A stretch of 64,000 nt of DNA, taken from Roridomyces roridus (Eukaryota > Basidiomycota > Agaricomycetes > Agaricales > Mycenaceae). Each line of letters begins with the position of its first letter. Positions within the stretch are counted from its first letter, which is position 1. The stretch spans positions 1,116,001 through 1,180,000 of the forward strand of contig JARKIF010000007.1 of the NCBI GenBank assembly GCA_029378245.1, given 5' to 3'. Under the pieces are notes generated by a model. The model ran no database searches and was not told the DNA's origin. It worked only from the letters and a program-made list of their open reading frames with translations. This document shows positions 1-10,170 of the stretch, in pieces. Both the position numbers and the translations under genes were made by a program.

Positions 1-1733
1 CGCGACGGACGCCCAATTGACTGTCCGACGCTGATTCTTCGTCAATCTGGATGAACACCTCTTGCGGCGGCGGTACCTGCACGCAAGTTCAGCGCGTTGA
101 GGTCAGAAACTAGCCAACGACGTACCGGCATCGACATTCTCTTATTCATGAGACTCTTCTCGCTGTCTGATGTCCCCCCGTCTTTCGGTGCCCGCGAATT
201 GAGGCTGCTGAGCAGCGAGTTGGTGTACAATTTCGCCAAAAAGACGTTGAACACCAGGTGCCTTGAGATGGAGATCGATTTCTTGTACAAGCACTGAGAT
301 TAACTGCTCACCAAGCGACAGGCTGTGACCAAAATCGCTCAGAATTCGGAAATGTAAGGGGACAGAAGACGCACAATGGTCAAGTAAAGCACCAAGTCGA
401 TCAGGGCGCAGACGGTCGTGGCCATCCCAGTTTGGATGGTGACTGGCATCGTTAGACAGTCTGTGCAAACCACGAATACACCCTCACCTCGTATGATCCG
501 GTTAATGAGCATGTCGGAGCCATCCATTCCAGTCTTGTTCGAGTTCTGCAGCCATGTCAATGCTTCGTCCGCCGTTTGCGAGCAGACGTACCCTATGTGT
601 GTAAGGAAAAGGTGTTGGCCAGTCACGGACACTCACAAGTGGAAAATAAGAATGATGGTGATGAGGACGTCTGCGAGACACTCGGAAACTAGCCAGAGTA
701 TGACCACGCTCTGTGTGGAACTTGAGCTTTTCACGAAGATATGTAGGATTCGCAGCACCTTGAATCGTCTGAATTCTACAAAGTAAGGCAAGCGAAGGAC
801 CTCGATGCAGGTTCCTTCGAATAGTATGTCAAGCGAGTTCTTGAGAACGCAATTGTCGCTCACCGATGCCTCCAGCTGCAGGAACAGGGGTTGGATTCCG
901 TGGTGGACGAGAGATGACGACGTACCGAAACCTGCAACTGCAAAGGTAACGACTAGCATCGCAAGCAAGTAGCTCCCTGTCAGTGCCTTGACCCGCCATG
1001 CGTAGAAAAGCTGCACAGAGGACGCGATGGCCGCCTGCCACTGGATAAGCTTGGATCACAAAATAGAAATACCACGGCGTACCGTCATAAGGGGGTCTGG
1101 AGACGCGAGTCGTTAACAGAGGGCGTGCTGAGGGAGAGAAACTGCCCGCCTAACGCAAACACTGTCGCATGGCGCGTCAGATACCTTGGAATGAGCGGAG
1201 GAAGAGAAACATACACCAATTGGCGCGAGCCAAGTACGGTACGTCATCTGGAATTTGGATAGTCAGAGGGCGGCCACTGAGAGAGGGTATTGCACGCACC
1301 AAAGTGGATAATCAAGCAATCGTAGAGGTAGGCGAAATCGAAAAGAGTGTTGAGTGTGTCGAGAAAGAAGATGAACGCGATCTAGACGCGTCAGAACGAG
1401 AAGACGAGGGTGTTGAATGAAGTACAAATGTCTTGGTCCACGTTTTGTCGCTGAAGGAGCGTTCTTTGAGTAAAGAACGCGTGCAAACCTGGCAACGGTG
1501 CAGACCTCGGGTACTTGGTGTAGTAGATGTAGATCTGGTTAACCTGGGATGGGTGAGTCGGCGGGGTCCACTGCAGGCCACGCCACGACTCGCCATGATA
1601 CCTGCGTTCGTTAGAGCCACGCGACTTGCCAGGCTTTCGTCCTCTCACCATAGAGCAAGACGTTGAGGAAGAGGCCGATGAAAAACGGGCCATGGGCGAG
1701 TTCTGCAGGACCTAGGGAGGAGATGGGACGCAT
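1..1733 (-). CDS. DUF6534-type multi-pass membrane protein (3' end beyond window)
   Basis: Basidiomycete-specific membrane protein family of unknown function. Exon 1 (from ATG 1733) encodes MRPISSLGPAELAHGPFFIG..., followed by LNVLLYG; the next exon gives VNQIYIYYTKYP; another (around 1310-1370) gives a membrane segment with FFLDTLNTLFDFAYLYDCL. The C-terminal signature KLYTNSLLSSLNSR lies near 190-240. This order (GPxxLG-type first TM, YxxY..TKY, D-T-x-N, YTNSLLxxLNxR) is the DUF6534 hallmark. After the signature, a 49-nt canonical intron (77-125, donor GTACGT, acceptor GTGCAG) joins in frame to a tail reading PPPQEVFIQIDEESASDS that is still open at base 1, so the gene continues leftwards. 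Exons in the central part are short and their exact borders were not all resolved. It is divergent from the proline-rich gene, with about 150 bp between start codons. Function unknown. Confidence 0.8.
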
Positions 1734-1882
1734 AATATGGATGAAGGAGTGGAAGGGTGGGAGGCAAGAGCAAGACCGAGGAGCCCGGAGGCCTGAAGCC
1801 ACATTGGGAATATCGACTGCCGGATATGATGCAGTGTTTGATGTCAGCCACTTCAGTTTACATCTTGCCTCTTACCACCAAC

Positions 1883-3577
1883 ATGCACTCGTCTTCTCCT
1901 CTCGCCCTCGCGGTCACCCCGTTCCGTGTTTTCCAAGTTATGCTCGTAGGCATCAGCGGGTTTCTCATCCCAGCCTTCGACGACCTCTTTCAACCTCCGG
2001 TCGATAGTCCAAAGCCTGTTGGTGTGCCGCCACCTACGCGCACCTCTGGCTCGCCCACTAGGACTATGTTGGTTCAGGACTCCCCAAGTCCTCTGATGGT
2101 TACTTGCTTGGTGCTGACGTTTATCGCCTTATCCATTTCGGTCGCGGTTGGTATTTGGGTACGATCTCCGCAGCGTCCTGCAGACAACAAATCCGGACGT
2201 TTACGACGCAACGACGAACCTCCTCCTCCTCCACCCGACTCCCCCGTTGAAGAAGAGAATAAGGATGAAGAAGATGAAGATGAAGGAGGCGACGGCGACG
2301 ACGATGATCCAGATGGCACCGGTGACCACCATGACCAGGAAACCGACGCCGACGGCCACCAAGTCGCACAAGCGCCTGACCCTGAAGACCCTCCGCCCCC
2401 TCCCACCGATGTCGAGCACGATGACGACGACGACAAATACGGTTCAGACGATTGGCCTTCCTGGCTCCTGTTCCTCATTTTTGGAATTCTCGGTCTCAAG
2501 ACGCGCAAAGGGGATTCGATCTCCACGACTGCGGACCCTCGTGTCGATGAACTTCAAGCCCAGAATCTCGATGTTGCCACAGTTGTTGCCAACGAACCTC
2601 GCCCCGTCCCAGAACCCCCTTTGGTTGAACGGACTGCCGACGTTGGTGTTTGTCCTAATGTACGTATTCTTGTTGTCAACTCTTTCATCGCTAATATCTG
2701 CGCTGCACAGTTGCCTCCCACTCCCCGAGAGGTGTCCAGCACCATCAAGTCAGTGCCCACCGCCGCCTACGACCCGCCCGTAGCTCAGCAGTCCGCAACT
2801 ACACCCAAGCCTGCCACTTCAACGGGTCAGCCTCGGCCCAGTGGTACTGCACCCCAAAGTCTTCGCCCTTTCCTCTGGAACTTCTTCAAGTGGGCGGTCG
2901 TGCTACCAACGGCCGGGGTTGTGTCTACGATTCTGTGTTTTGTTGTATTTCCCTACCCACCTATCGTCTTTGATGACGACCAACCTCCACCGCCGCCGCT
3001 CAATGTCCCCGAGCTCCCGCCACCGCCTGTTCCCGAACCCCCACCACCGCCGCCGCCAGCGCCAGTCGCACCACCACCGCCAGCGCCAGTCGCACCACAG
3101 CTCGACCCAGCTCCTCCCCCTGCGCCAGCTGATCCTCCGCCACCAATACCACCAGCGCTGGACGCTCCTCAGCCCGTGACAGCTCCTCCCCCTGCACCGG
3201 CTCCTCCACCTCCGAAACGGCGCGACGCAGGACTCAAACTTTTGGATATCATTACAACGGCGACGAATGCTCGAATAGAAAGGGAAGAAGGGCCAGGGGA
3301 TGCGGCCTTACAAGCACAGCTACTTGCAAAGACCCAACGGCGTGTCTATCAGACGGTCGTTACACGTGCGGCGATGCCATGGGCACCAGAGAGCGATGAG
3401 AGTGACGCCGGAGAACAAGGGCGGTTGCAGATGATTCAGAAGCTCGTGAGCAAATCGGCCGCTTTTGGTGCAGCGAGGCTAGCAAAGGAAGAGGAGAAGG
3501 TCCGAGTGGAGAGGATCGAAGAAGTGCAGCGTCGACTCTGGCGGCTGCGTGCTGAGCTGAAGGAGGGTGAAGTGTGA
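1883..3577 (+). CDS. Proline-rich, acidic multi-TM protein, copy A (intact)
   Basis: I do not recognise a named domain. Two exons split by a 51-nt intron (2660-2710) give 547 residues. The N-terminus is hydrophobic. A first clear TM follows a TRTMLVQDS motif (near residue 75). Next comes a strongly acidic Glu/Asp stretch, a short hydrophobic patch (WPSWLLFLIFGILGL, near 195), and another TM (VVLPTAGVVSTILCFVVFPY, near 340). A long Pro/Ala-rich linker leads to a basic-acidic, probably helical C-terminus with two QRRV.Q.VVTRA-like repeats. The start at 1883 was chosen because copies A and B are conserved from there; upstream in-frame codons overlap the first exon of the divergent DUF6534 gene. 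The topology suggests a membrane protein with long disordered Pro-rich loops. It is the only copy of three with an undisturbed frame. Confidence 0.75.
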   Translation: MHSSSPLALAVTPFRVFQVMLVGISGFLIPAFDDLFQPPVDSPKPVGVPPPTRTSGSPTRTMLVQDSPSPLMVTCLVLTFIALSISVAVGIWVRSPQRPADNKSGRLRRNDEPPPPPPDSPVEEENKDEEDEDEGGDGDDDDPDGTGDHHDQETDADGHQVAQAPDPEDPPPPPTDVEHDDDDDKYGSDDWPSWLLFLIFGILGLKTRKGDSISTTADPRVDELQAQNLDVATVVANEPRPVPEPPLVERTADVGVCPNVRILVVNSFIANICAAQLPPTPREVSSTIKSVPTAAYDPPVAQQSATTPKPATSTGQPRPSGTAPQSLRPFLWNFFKWAVVLPTAGVVSTILCFVVFPYPPIVFDDDQPPPPPLNVPELPPPPVPEPPPPPPPAPVAPPPPAPVAPQLDPAPPPAPADPPPPIPPALDAPQPVTAPPPAPAPPPPKRRDAGLKLLDIITTATNARIEREEGPGDAALQAQLLAKTQRRVYQTVVTRAAMPWAPESDESDAGEQGRLQMIQKLVSKSAAFGAARLAKEEEKVRVERIEEVQRRLWRLRAELKEGEV

Positions 3578-3970
3578 TATGGGACTTTTGCTATTCGGAG
3601 GATGACGAAAGGCAGGGAGCAGAGAGGCAAGTTGTCCCGGCTTCTCTTTGGGCTCCCAGTGATATACCCGCGCGGACATTCTGTGTGCCGTCACACCTAG
3701 ATTTTCTTTTACCTTTTCTCTGAATGTATCTCATGTCTGCTGGAATCGCATTTGATCAAATCGACCAAACAGTCGAACACATCACTCGTCCAAGTGCCGC
3801 TTTTGGTAATTTGGGGTGGAATCTCTCAACTCTAAATGACCACTTCTCTTGCTGCTTCCGCGAATATTGCAATCAGACTCCATTCATGTACTAGTATGTC
3901 AGTTTAACTAGAGACTTCGACTCTAATTGTGACTCGTGTGGCCGCGGGCGAGCTCCCCGGGCCGTTTGTT
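3578..3970. other. Convergent 3' region without a gene
   Basis: This gap separates the convergent ends of proline-rich copy A and the HET gene. Its first ~170 bp resemble the downstream sequence of copy B (9019-9145). Short pieces (ATTCATGTACTAGTA near 3880-3900) also recur downstream of copy C near 56850, so the family homology extends into the 3' flanks. No further gene seen. Confidence 0.6.
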
Positions 3971-6824
3971 TCAAGCAAGTTTGACCCTGCTCACCCAGCT
4001 ACTGGTAATATGACCATCCCGATTATCTTTGTACTGACATCCCTCCATATCCAATGCCTCGTACAACTCCTCATTAGGCTCATCCCATTCGTTGGCGCTC
4101 TGCAATATAGATATCTTGTGGAATCGATCTTCCTCGTCCATGTGCCCGACAACCCAGAAGCGGCAAGTGTTGTTATAATGACCAAGATTGGCAAGCAAGT
4201 GGTATGTGCCGTTTGGAATGGATTGAGAATGATGAGCGAGAGCGGCGAAAGTCAAAGCCTTGTCAGCGTTGGCTTGGAAAGTGACTAGCCCTTGGCGGAC
4301 AGGGGCTGGGCTTGTGTCGCTTGGCGAAGGTGTGGCTTCGTCGAAGCCAGTAAGCTGACAGTCGGGAACGAGCACAGCTAAGCACGAGTAATCTTCCTCT
4401 TGGTTCTGCTCCGCAGACGTAGCTGGTCCGTATTCTCCATCCAACTGTATGGACGTTGTACGCCCTCCGGTCGTCAGATTTTGCGCGTCCTCGAGAAGCT
4501 GGCGCCACGAAGGCATCCACTTGAATTTGCCTTCGCCCATGGCTGGAAAAAGAAAGAGCAAGTCCCCTCGAGAGAAGGGAGATAGGCAGCGTACGAAGCG
4601 CAGCCAAGCATCCGCCACTAGCTCGGTTTTCTCCATTCCCGGTGGCACCTCGTAATAAAACGCTGGCTGGTCGAACGAGGCAAAGTTATACGCCATTCCC
4701 GCTATCTTGTCGACGTCTCCCTCCGCTGACCGCTTGCTCATCTCTGCAGCACCGATCAAGATGTATCTCGTGTGGACGTCTCGATTCGCCAACCTCTTTG
4801 CAAGCTGCTGTCCAAAGCCTTCCTCCGGTGGCCCACTCGCCGCGAGATTTCTGTGGTGGCCGCCACTGAGCTTGAGGACAGGGGAATCTTGGGTGATTCC
4901 CACGAAGGTCATGTTCACAGCAAAGCACCATTCCTGCATCGTCCAAGCGCGATTACACCAGTGTCTGGGGCTGAGCAGATCTGAATCAGTCTCTTCGAAC
5001 GGCCGTCCCAAGCCATTCAGATAAATGACCACGTTCTGACATTTCGCGTAGACGAAGCCGATGGTAGGAACATCGACTTCCCATTCTTTTGCACGCAGCG
5101 CTTCCTCCGATTCAGCCCCACCCTTCTGCCGTAGACAGAGAACGTCAAGCCACGCGTATTCAGCGCCGGTGTTGAGCAGTTCGATGCGGATGTCGTCGAG
5201 GCTGCTGTCTTTCGGGAGGGGTACAGGCCACTTGCCACCGTTGATGCGAGTGAGGATGTCTTGACGCTGCGCGGGATACATCCACGCGTGTGAGACGGCA
5301 AAGAGACGCCCGACGCGGTCAGCATCTGCCTCTGCCCCTTCAAACTCTGTCTTGAAAGCCCAGATCGGTAGAACTCGGTTGCTGTAGAGATCCCAGACGC
5401 GGCGCGGGGGCGTCATTGGCTCGACGACCATGCGATTTGCAATCATCCGGGAGCGGACCTCGGCGTCTGCACGTCTGAGGGCGTCGAAATGAAATCGGAG
5501 AGATGGTGAATGGGAGAGGGTGGGCCACCATGAGCGAAGTAGGCCGTATACCATGCCGAGATCGTAGCCTCGTGAGATGCAGTCTTGCAATATCGGTTTC
5601 AACGAGGGACTGAACCCGAAAGTATAGTCGGTCTCAAAAATCTCGTTCAGTTTAGCGAGGAGTAAAGTCGGGTCGTCAACCTGCTGATCTGCAACTGAGG
5701 ATGGTATGCAATAGGGTCCTCGATGTACACGTTGCTTGTTCACACGAGTCTCCGAGTTTGCGGACTCCAGAGTGAATATTTGGGGCGATTTCGGAGGCAC
5801 AGTCGGACTGGCAATGGTGCTCTTATCATCGATGTCTAGGACAAGAAGCAATATTAATTGGCGCTCAGATAGCTACCTTGGTACCCTTACCAGGCTCTGC
5901 GGCAAGAACAAGGCCCATCCCAACAGCCCAATCTCTCCTTCCTCCATGCTCCCTGATCATCTCCTCAGCCATCTCCAACCGCCGATTATACCACTTTGGC
6001 GCATCGACCTGGTATAATCTCCGCCCAGCGATATGCTGCTCCGTCATCATGGCATTGCTTAGCCCAAGAAGACCTGCAGACACGAGAAGGAGGACGGCGA
6101 TGATGAGGCCTCCGACCGTGGAGGCATTCGCTGCCAACGCAGCGGCACTATATACGAGCAGCGTGGCAACGGCGATAGCAAAGCCTTCCACTGGCTCGGT
6201 ATCGCGGAGCCACTGGCCAGCGGTGACGCGCTTGAGATCATCGACGGATCCGCGCAGCCTGATCCAGCGATCCTGGCTGAGGAGCGCGAGTAGGTCCCCT
6301 TGCACGCCTGGCTCCAATGCGCCCTTCCACCCGACGACTGCGCGGCGCTTGAATACGATCACATTGATCGCGCGTGCGAGCACTAACATGTTCAGGACAG
6401 CTATAGCCCACCAATCGTGGATGATCCCAAGTAGAATGAAGCAAGCGACAGTGCATAGTATGCCCGCAGCATAGAGGCAGGCGGAGATGAGTGGATGAGG
6501 CAGCGTTCCAGGGATCGGTAATCCGACTCGCATGTCTACGAGATGGCCAGGGCGACCGAGGCGCTGCAACCAAAAAACGGTTGCTTGGTTTTCGATTCGG
6601 AAGACGTAGCCGCTGTGCATTGCACCTGTGATGGGGAGCTCCCCTCCGTTCACCTTGTCTGCATCTTGCTGCCTGTGCAGACCGGGTGCGAGGAGGAGAA
6701 CGTCGGTGTACCAGGACGTGCCAGTCAGTGCGGCACGCTCCGCCACGGTCACGAGGTCTGCGAGAGCGACGAGACCGGCCGAGTCCAGGGATATCCGGCG
6801 GATAGAATTGGTATTGAAAGGCAT
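3971..6824 (-). CDS. Membrane-anchored heterokaryon-incompatibility (HET) domain protein
   Basis: Read as one gene of two exons: 5891-6824 and 3971-5835, joined by a 55-nt intron (donor GTAAGG, acceptor TCCTAG). The joined length is 2799 nt, a whole number of codons (932 aa). Exon 1 carries about four hydrophobic segments, including LISACLYAAGILCTVACFIL and LIIAVLLLVSAGLLGL. Exon 2 carries the HET domain, roughly residues 480-650: LFAVSHAW, then YAWLDVLCLRQ, then CNRAWTMQEWC. These match the three conserved HET blocks. In fungi HET domains act in allorecognition and regulated cell death; the role here is inferred from the domain only. Two separate genes remain possible: the downstream exon has its own ATG at 5851 and the upstream frame its own stop at 5865. 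The splice, however, merges them precisely and removes a very short intergenic gap. The gene sits between the two arms of a segmental duplication. Confidence 0.75.
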
Positions 6825-6985
6825 GCTGGGATGCAACGCAAAAGACTCATGCCCTCTGTCAGTCGCCAAGTCGTGCGTAAAGCGTGTGGGAAAGAGATGT
6901 CTGATGACAAATCGGGAACCCCGGCCCATACGCCCATCTCTCTGCACACCACCGTGTCGAACTAAATCTCGAACGCTCAAAAAGT

Positions 6986-7204
6986 TTGTAAACCTGGCAA
7001 TGGTCGGGTATTTGGTGTAGATATAGATCTGGTTAACCTGGGATGGGTAGGTCCACTCAAGCCACGCCACGACTCGCCATGATACCTGCGTTCGTTAGAG
7101 CCACGCGACTTGCCAGGGATTTAGTCCTCTCACCATAGAGCAAGACGTTGACGAAGAGGCCGATGAAAAATGGGCCATGGGCGAGTTCCGCAGGACCGAA
7201 GGAG
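6986..7204 (-). pseudogene. Truncated DUF6534 copy (first exons only)
   Basis: Exon 1 (ATG near 7204) reads MRPITSFGPAELAHGPFFIG and is nearly identical to exon 1 of the DUF6534 gene at 1733. The second-exon piece VNQIYIYTKYP follows at about 7010-7045. Homology stops near 6986, and none of the later DUF6534 exons or the YTNSLL..LN signature is present before the neighbouring HET gene begins at 6824. It is therefore a fragment carried along by the segmental duplication that also copied the divergent proline-rich gene. Its promoter side is retained, so it may still be transcribed. Confidence 0.75.
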
Positions 7205-7366
7205 GTTATGGGGCGCATAATATGGATGAAGGAGCGGAAGGGCGGGAGGCAAGAGCGATACCGAGGAGTCCGGATGCTTCACGCCACATTGGGCATGTTG
7301 ACTGCCGGATATGATCAGTGTCTGATGTCAGCCGCTTCAGTTTACATCTTGCCTCTTACCACCAAC

Positions 7367-9018
7367 ATGCACTCGTCTTCTCCTCTCGCCCTCGCGGTCA
7401 CCCCGCTCCGTGTTTTCCAAGTTATGCTCGTAGGCATCAGCGGGTTTCTCATCCCAGCCTTCGACGACCTCTTTCAACCTCCGGTCGATAGTCCAAAGCC
7501 TGTTGGTGTGCCGCCACCTACGCGCACATCTGGCTCGCCCACTAGGACTATGTTGGTTCAGGACTCCCCCAGCTCCCTGATGGTTACTTGCTGCGTATTG
7601 GCGTGTGTTGCCTTGTCGATTTCAGCCGCGGTTGGTATTTGGGTACGGTCTCCGCAGCGTCCTGCAGAGAACAAATCCGGACGTTTAAGACGCAACGACG
7701 GCCCTCCTCCTCCTCCTCCCGACTCCCCCGTTGAAGAAGAGAATAAAGATGATGAAGATGAAGATGAAGGAGGCGACGGCGACGACGATGTTCCAGATGG
7801 CGCCGGTGACCACCATGACCAGGAAACCGACGGCCGACGGCCACCAAGTCGCACAAGCGCCTGACCCTGAAGACCCTCCGCCCCCTCCCACCGATGTCGA
7901 GCACGACGATGACGACAAACACGGTTCAGACGATTGGCCTTCCTGGCTCCTGTTCCTCATTTTTGGAATTCTCGGCCTCAAGACGCGCAAAGGGGATTCG
8001 ATCTCCACGACTGCGGACCCTCGTGTCGATGAACTTCAAGCCCAGAATCTCGATGTTGCCACAGTTGTTGCCAACGAACCTCGCCCCGTCCCAGAACCCC
8101 CTTTGGTTCGAACGGACTGCCGACGTTGGTGTTTGTCCTAATGTACGTATTCTTGTTGTCAACTCTTTCATCGCTAATATCTGCGCTGCACAGTTGCCTC
8201 CCACTCCCCGAGAGGTGTCCAGCACCATCAAGTCAGTGCCCACCGCCGCCTACGACCCGCCCGTAGCTCAGCAGTCCGCAACTACACCCAAGCCTGCCAC
8301 TTCAACGGGTCAGCCTCGGCCCAGTGGTACTGCACCCCAAAGTCTTCGCCCTTTCCTCTGGAACTTTTTCAAGTGGGCAGTCGTGCTACCTGCGGCTGGG
8401 GTTGTGTCTACGATTCTGTGTTTTGTTGTATTTCCTTACCCAGCCATCGTCTTTGACGACCAACCTCCACCGCCGCCGCTCAATGTCCCCGAGCTCCCGC
8501 CACCTGCCCCTCCGCCGCCACCAGCGCCAGTCGCACCACAGCACGAGCCAGTACCTCCCCCTGCGCTAGCTTATCCTCCGCCACTAATACCACCAGCGCT
8601 GGACGCTCCTCAGCCCGTGACAGCTCCTCCCCCTGCACTGGCTCCTCCACCTCAGACACGGCGTGACGCAGGCCTCAAGCTCTTGGGTATCATTACCCCG
8701 GCGACAACAAATCGATTACAAAGGGAAGAAGGGCCTGAGAATGCGGCCTTGCACGCAGAATTACTTGTCAAGATCCAACGGCGTGTCCTACAGAGGGTCG
8801 TTACACGCGCGGCGATGCTACGAGCACCAGAGAACGTTGAGAGAGACAATGGGGCAGAGAAGCAGTTGCAGATGATTCAGAAACTCGTATCCAAATCGGC
8901 CGCTTCACGCGCCGCGAGACTATCGAAGGAGGAGGAGAAGATTCGAGTGGAGAGGATCGAAGAAGTGCAGCGTCGACTCTGGTGGCTGCGTGCTGAGCTG
9001 AAGGAGGGTGAAACGTGA
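7367..9018 (+). pseudogene. Proline-rich, acidic multi-TM protein, copy B (two frameshifts)
   Basis: Same architecture as copy A at 1883-3577, with the intron conserved (8143-8193) and high nucleotide identity throughout. Compared with copy A it carries one extra G near 7832 (GACGGCCGACGG against GACGCCGACGG) and one extra C at 8109 (GGTTCGAACGG against GGTTGAACGG). The first insertion leads to a stop at 7862-7864, just after the acidic stretch. Two +1 shifts do not restore each other. The three reading-frame segments on either side nevertheless stay open and similar to copy A. Neither insertion is in a homopolymer longer than two, so sequencing error is less likely than real decay. A product limited to the N-terminal TM and acidic region (~165 aa) is possible. 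Confidence 0.75.
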
Positions 9019-9197
9019 TGTGGGGACTTTGTTGTTCGGACGATGCAAGGCAGAGAGTAGAGAGGCGAGTGGTCCCCGCTTCTCTTTGGGCACCTAGATT
9101 TATTTTTCTTTATCTCTATCTCTGAATCTATATCATCTCTGCTGGTTTCTCCAAATCTCTGCTGGTCTCGAATCTCATTTTCTCTCTGCCTGCATTC

Positions 9198-9267
9198 CAC
9201 GTGCTGCTGCGCACGGACCACGTCACGAGATCACCTCGCGCACGGACCATGCTCCCAGGTATAAAAG
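9198..9267 (+). promoter_or_regulatory. Putative U2 snRNA promoter: TATA box plus upstream direct repeat
   Basis: TATAAAAG lies at 9260-9267, about 26 nt before the inferred U2 5' end. Upstream is a perfect 12-bp direct repeat, GCGCACGGACCA, at 9209-9220 and 9238-9249, plus CACGTG at 9198-9203. The spacing is right for a TATA-driven snRNA gene; the role of the repeat is inference. Confidence 0.6.
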
Positions 9268-9285
9268 CAAGCGCTCTCCATCGAG

Positions 9286-9475
9286 ATTCTTTACCACTCT
9301 GGCCTTTTGGCTTAGATCAAGTGTAGTATCTGTTCTTAATAGTTTAACAACTATTATGGAGTCACCGACTCCATATAACTTGTTATCTAATTTTTGCCGC
9401 CCTTGTCCTCGTGCTCTGCTTGCACCACTTGGACGCGATGACCTTGCCGCTGCACTACTGGCTTGTGTCGTCATG
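9286..9475 (+). ncRNA. U2 spliceosomal snRNA
   Basis: Pairs with intron branch sites in the spliceosome. The sequence contains the nearly invariant U2 5' domain: GGCCTTTTGGCTTAGATCAA (9301-9320) forming stem-loop I, followed directly by GTGTAGTATCTGTTCTT with the branch-point recognition element GTAGTA at 9323-9328. A stem IIa/b region follows: ATAGTTTAACAACTAT, then GGAGTCACCGACTCC. Next come an Sm-type site (AATTTTTG near 9389-9396) and 3' stem-loops, the last closed by ATGAC (9438-9442) with GTCAT (9470-9474). The 5' end is placed by comparison with fungal U2, which begins ATTCT; the 3' end is approximate. It lies just downstream of the segmental duplication. Recognition rests on the highly conserved 5' 45 nt. 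Confidence 0.95.
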
Positions 9476-10170
9476 GGATTCCCTTCCTTCTCTTTGCTGC
9501 TTTCTTTGGGTGCTCGATTTTCGAGTGGCTTTCAGAGGTAGCAAATGGATTGATTGGTTTCTTCACTCTCCCCTTCTCCGCTCATCTCATTTATCTCCCC
9601 TACCTCCTCCTCACCTCACTTCCTCCTCACTCAGTTATTCTATTCCTCCCTCCTCATCAACTCACTCCCTCGCTTATTTACCGCTCCTCTTCCATACTCC
9701 TTCTCCTACGCCTCCGCCTTCTCTCTCTCGCTCGTTTCCTCCCCGTCTCATCCTCCACTCTCTCTCATCTCCAGCTACTTCCACTGCCTTTACCATCCGC
9801 GCGGGGGAGGGCTGATCTGATCAGTTGCTCCTTTGCTGGTCGCTCCACCACTGCCTTTACCATCACTCACTTATTTCCGCTGCTCCTTCCTCCATCTCCC
9901 CACCTCTGCTCTTGATCGTAGTTTATTCTCTCCCCTTGTGCGCTCTGACGTACGCGTACTTTTTACTCTTGTAAATTCAGCATGATCAACCAATTGATTC
10001 CATTGCATTGAGAGAGTTCCTTGTCCTCGCGTAAAAGCGTCGAGGTTCGCGTTCGTGTTATTGTCCCTTGTTGTGACCGAGTCAAATTTTGCCGAAAACG
10101 ACCACCTCCTCTCCTCGTTCACGACCTCCTTCACGCTCCAGAAGAACGACTGTTAACTTTATTCGCGCCA
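9476..10170 (+). other. Intergenic region with long pyrimidine-rich tract
   Basis: Between U2 and TFC4. From about 9560 to 9910 the plus strand is overwhelmingly C and T (runs such as CTCCCCTTCTCCGCTCATCT), which makes chance open frames rich in Ser, Leu and Pro that I do not accept as genes. The remainder to 10170 is ordinary sequence, probably the TFC4 promoter and 5' UTR. Confidence 0.6.

Larger units (their letters stand above)
6986..9145. repeat. Segmental duplication, copy 2 (copy 1 at ~1484-3745)
   Basis: About 2.2 kb matches 1484-3745 in the same orientation. It covers the first DUF6534 exons, the shared divergent promoter, the proline-rich gene and part of its 3' flank. The left junction is near AACCTGGCAA (1486 and 6988); the right end fades out in the 3' flank after TCTCTGCTGG near 9145. 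Confidence 0.85.

Noticed and set aside
8100..8120. GGTTCGAAC resembling a tRNA T-loop
   Set aside because: It is the one-base-insertion site in proline-rich copy B; no acceptor or anticodon stem around it.
9411..9915. Plus-strand open frames up to 150 codons after U2
   Set aside because: They overlap the U2 snRNA and then follow the pyrimidine tract, which produces Ser/Leu/Pro-rich frames by composition alone.
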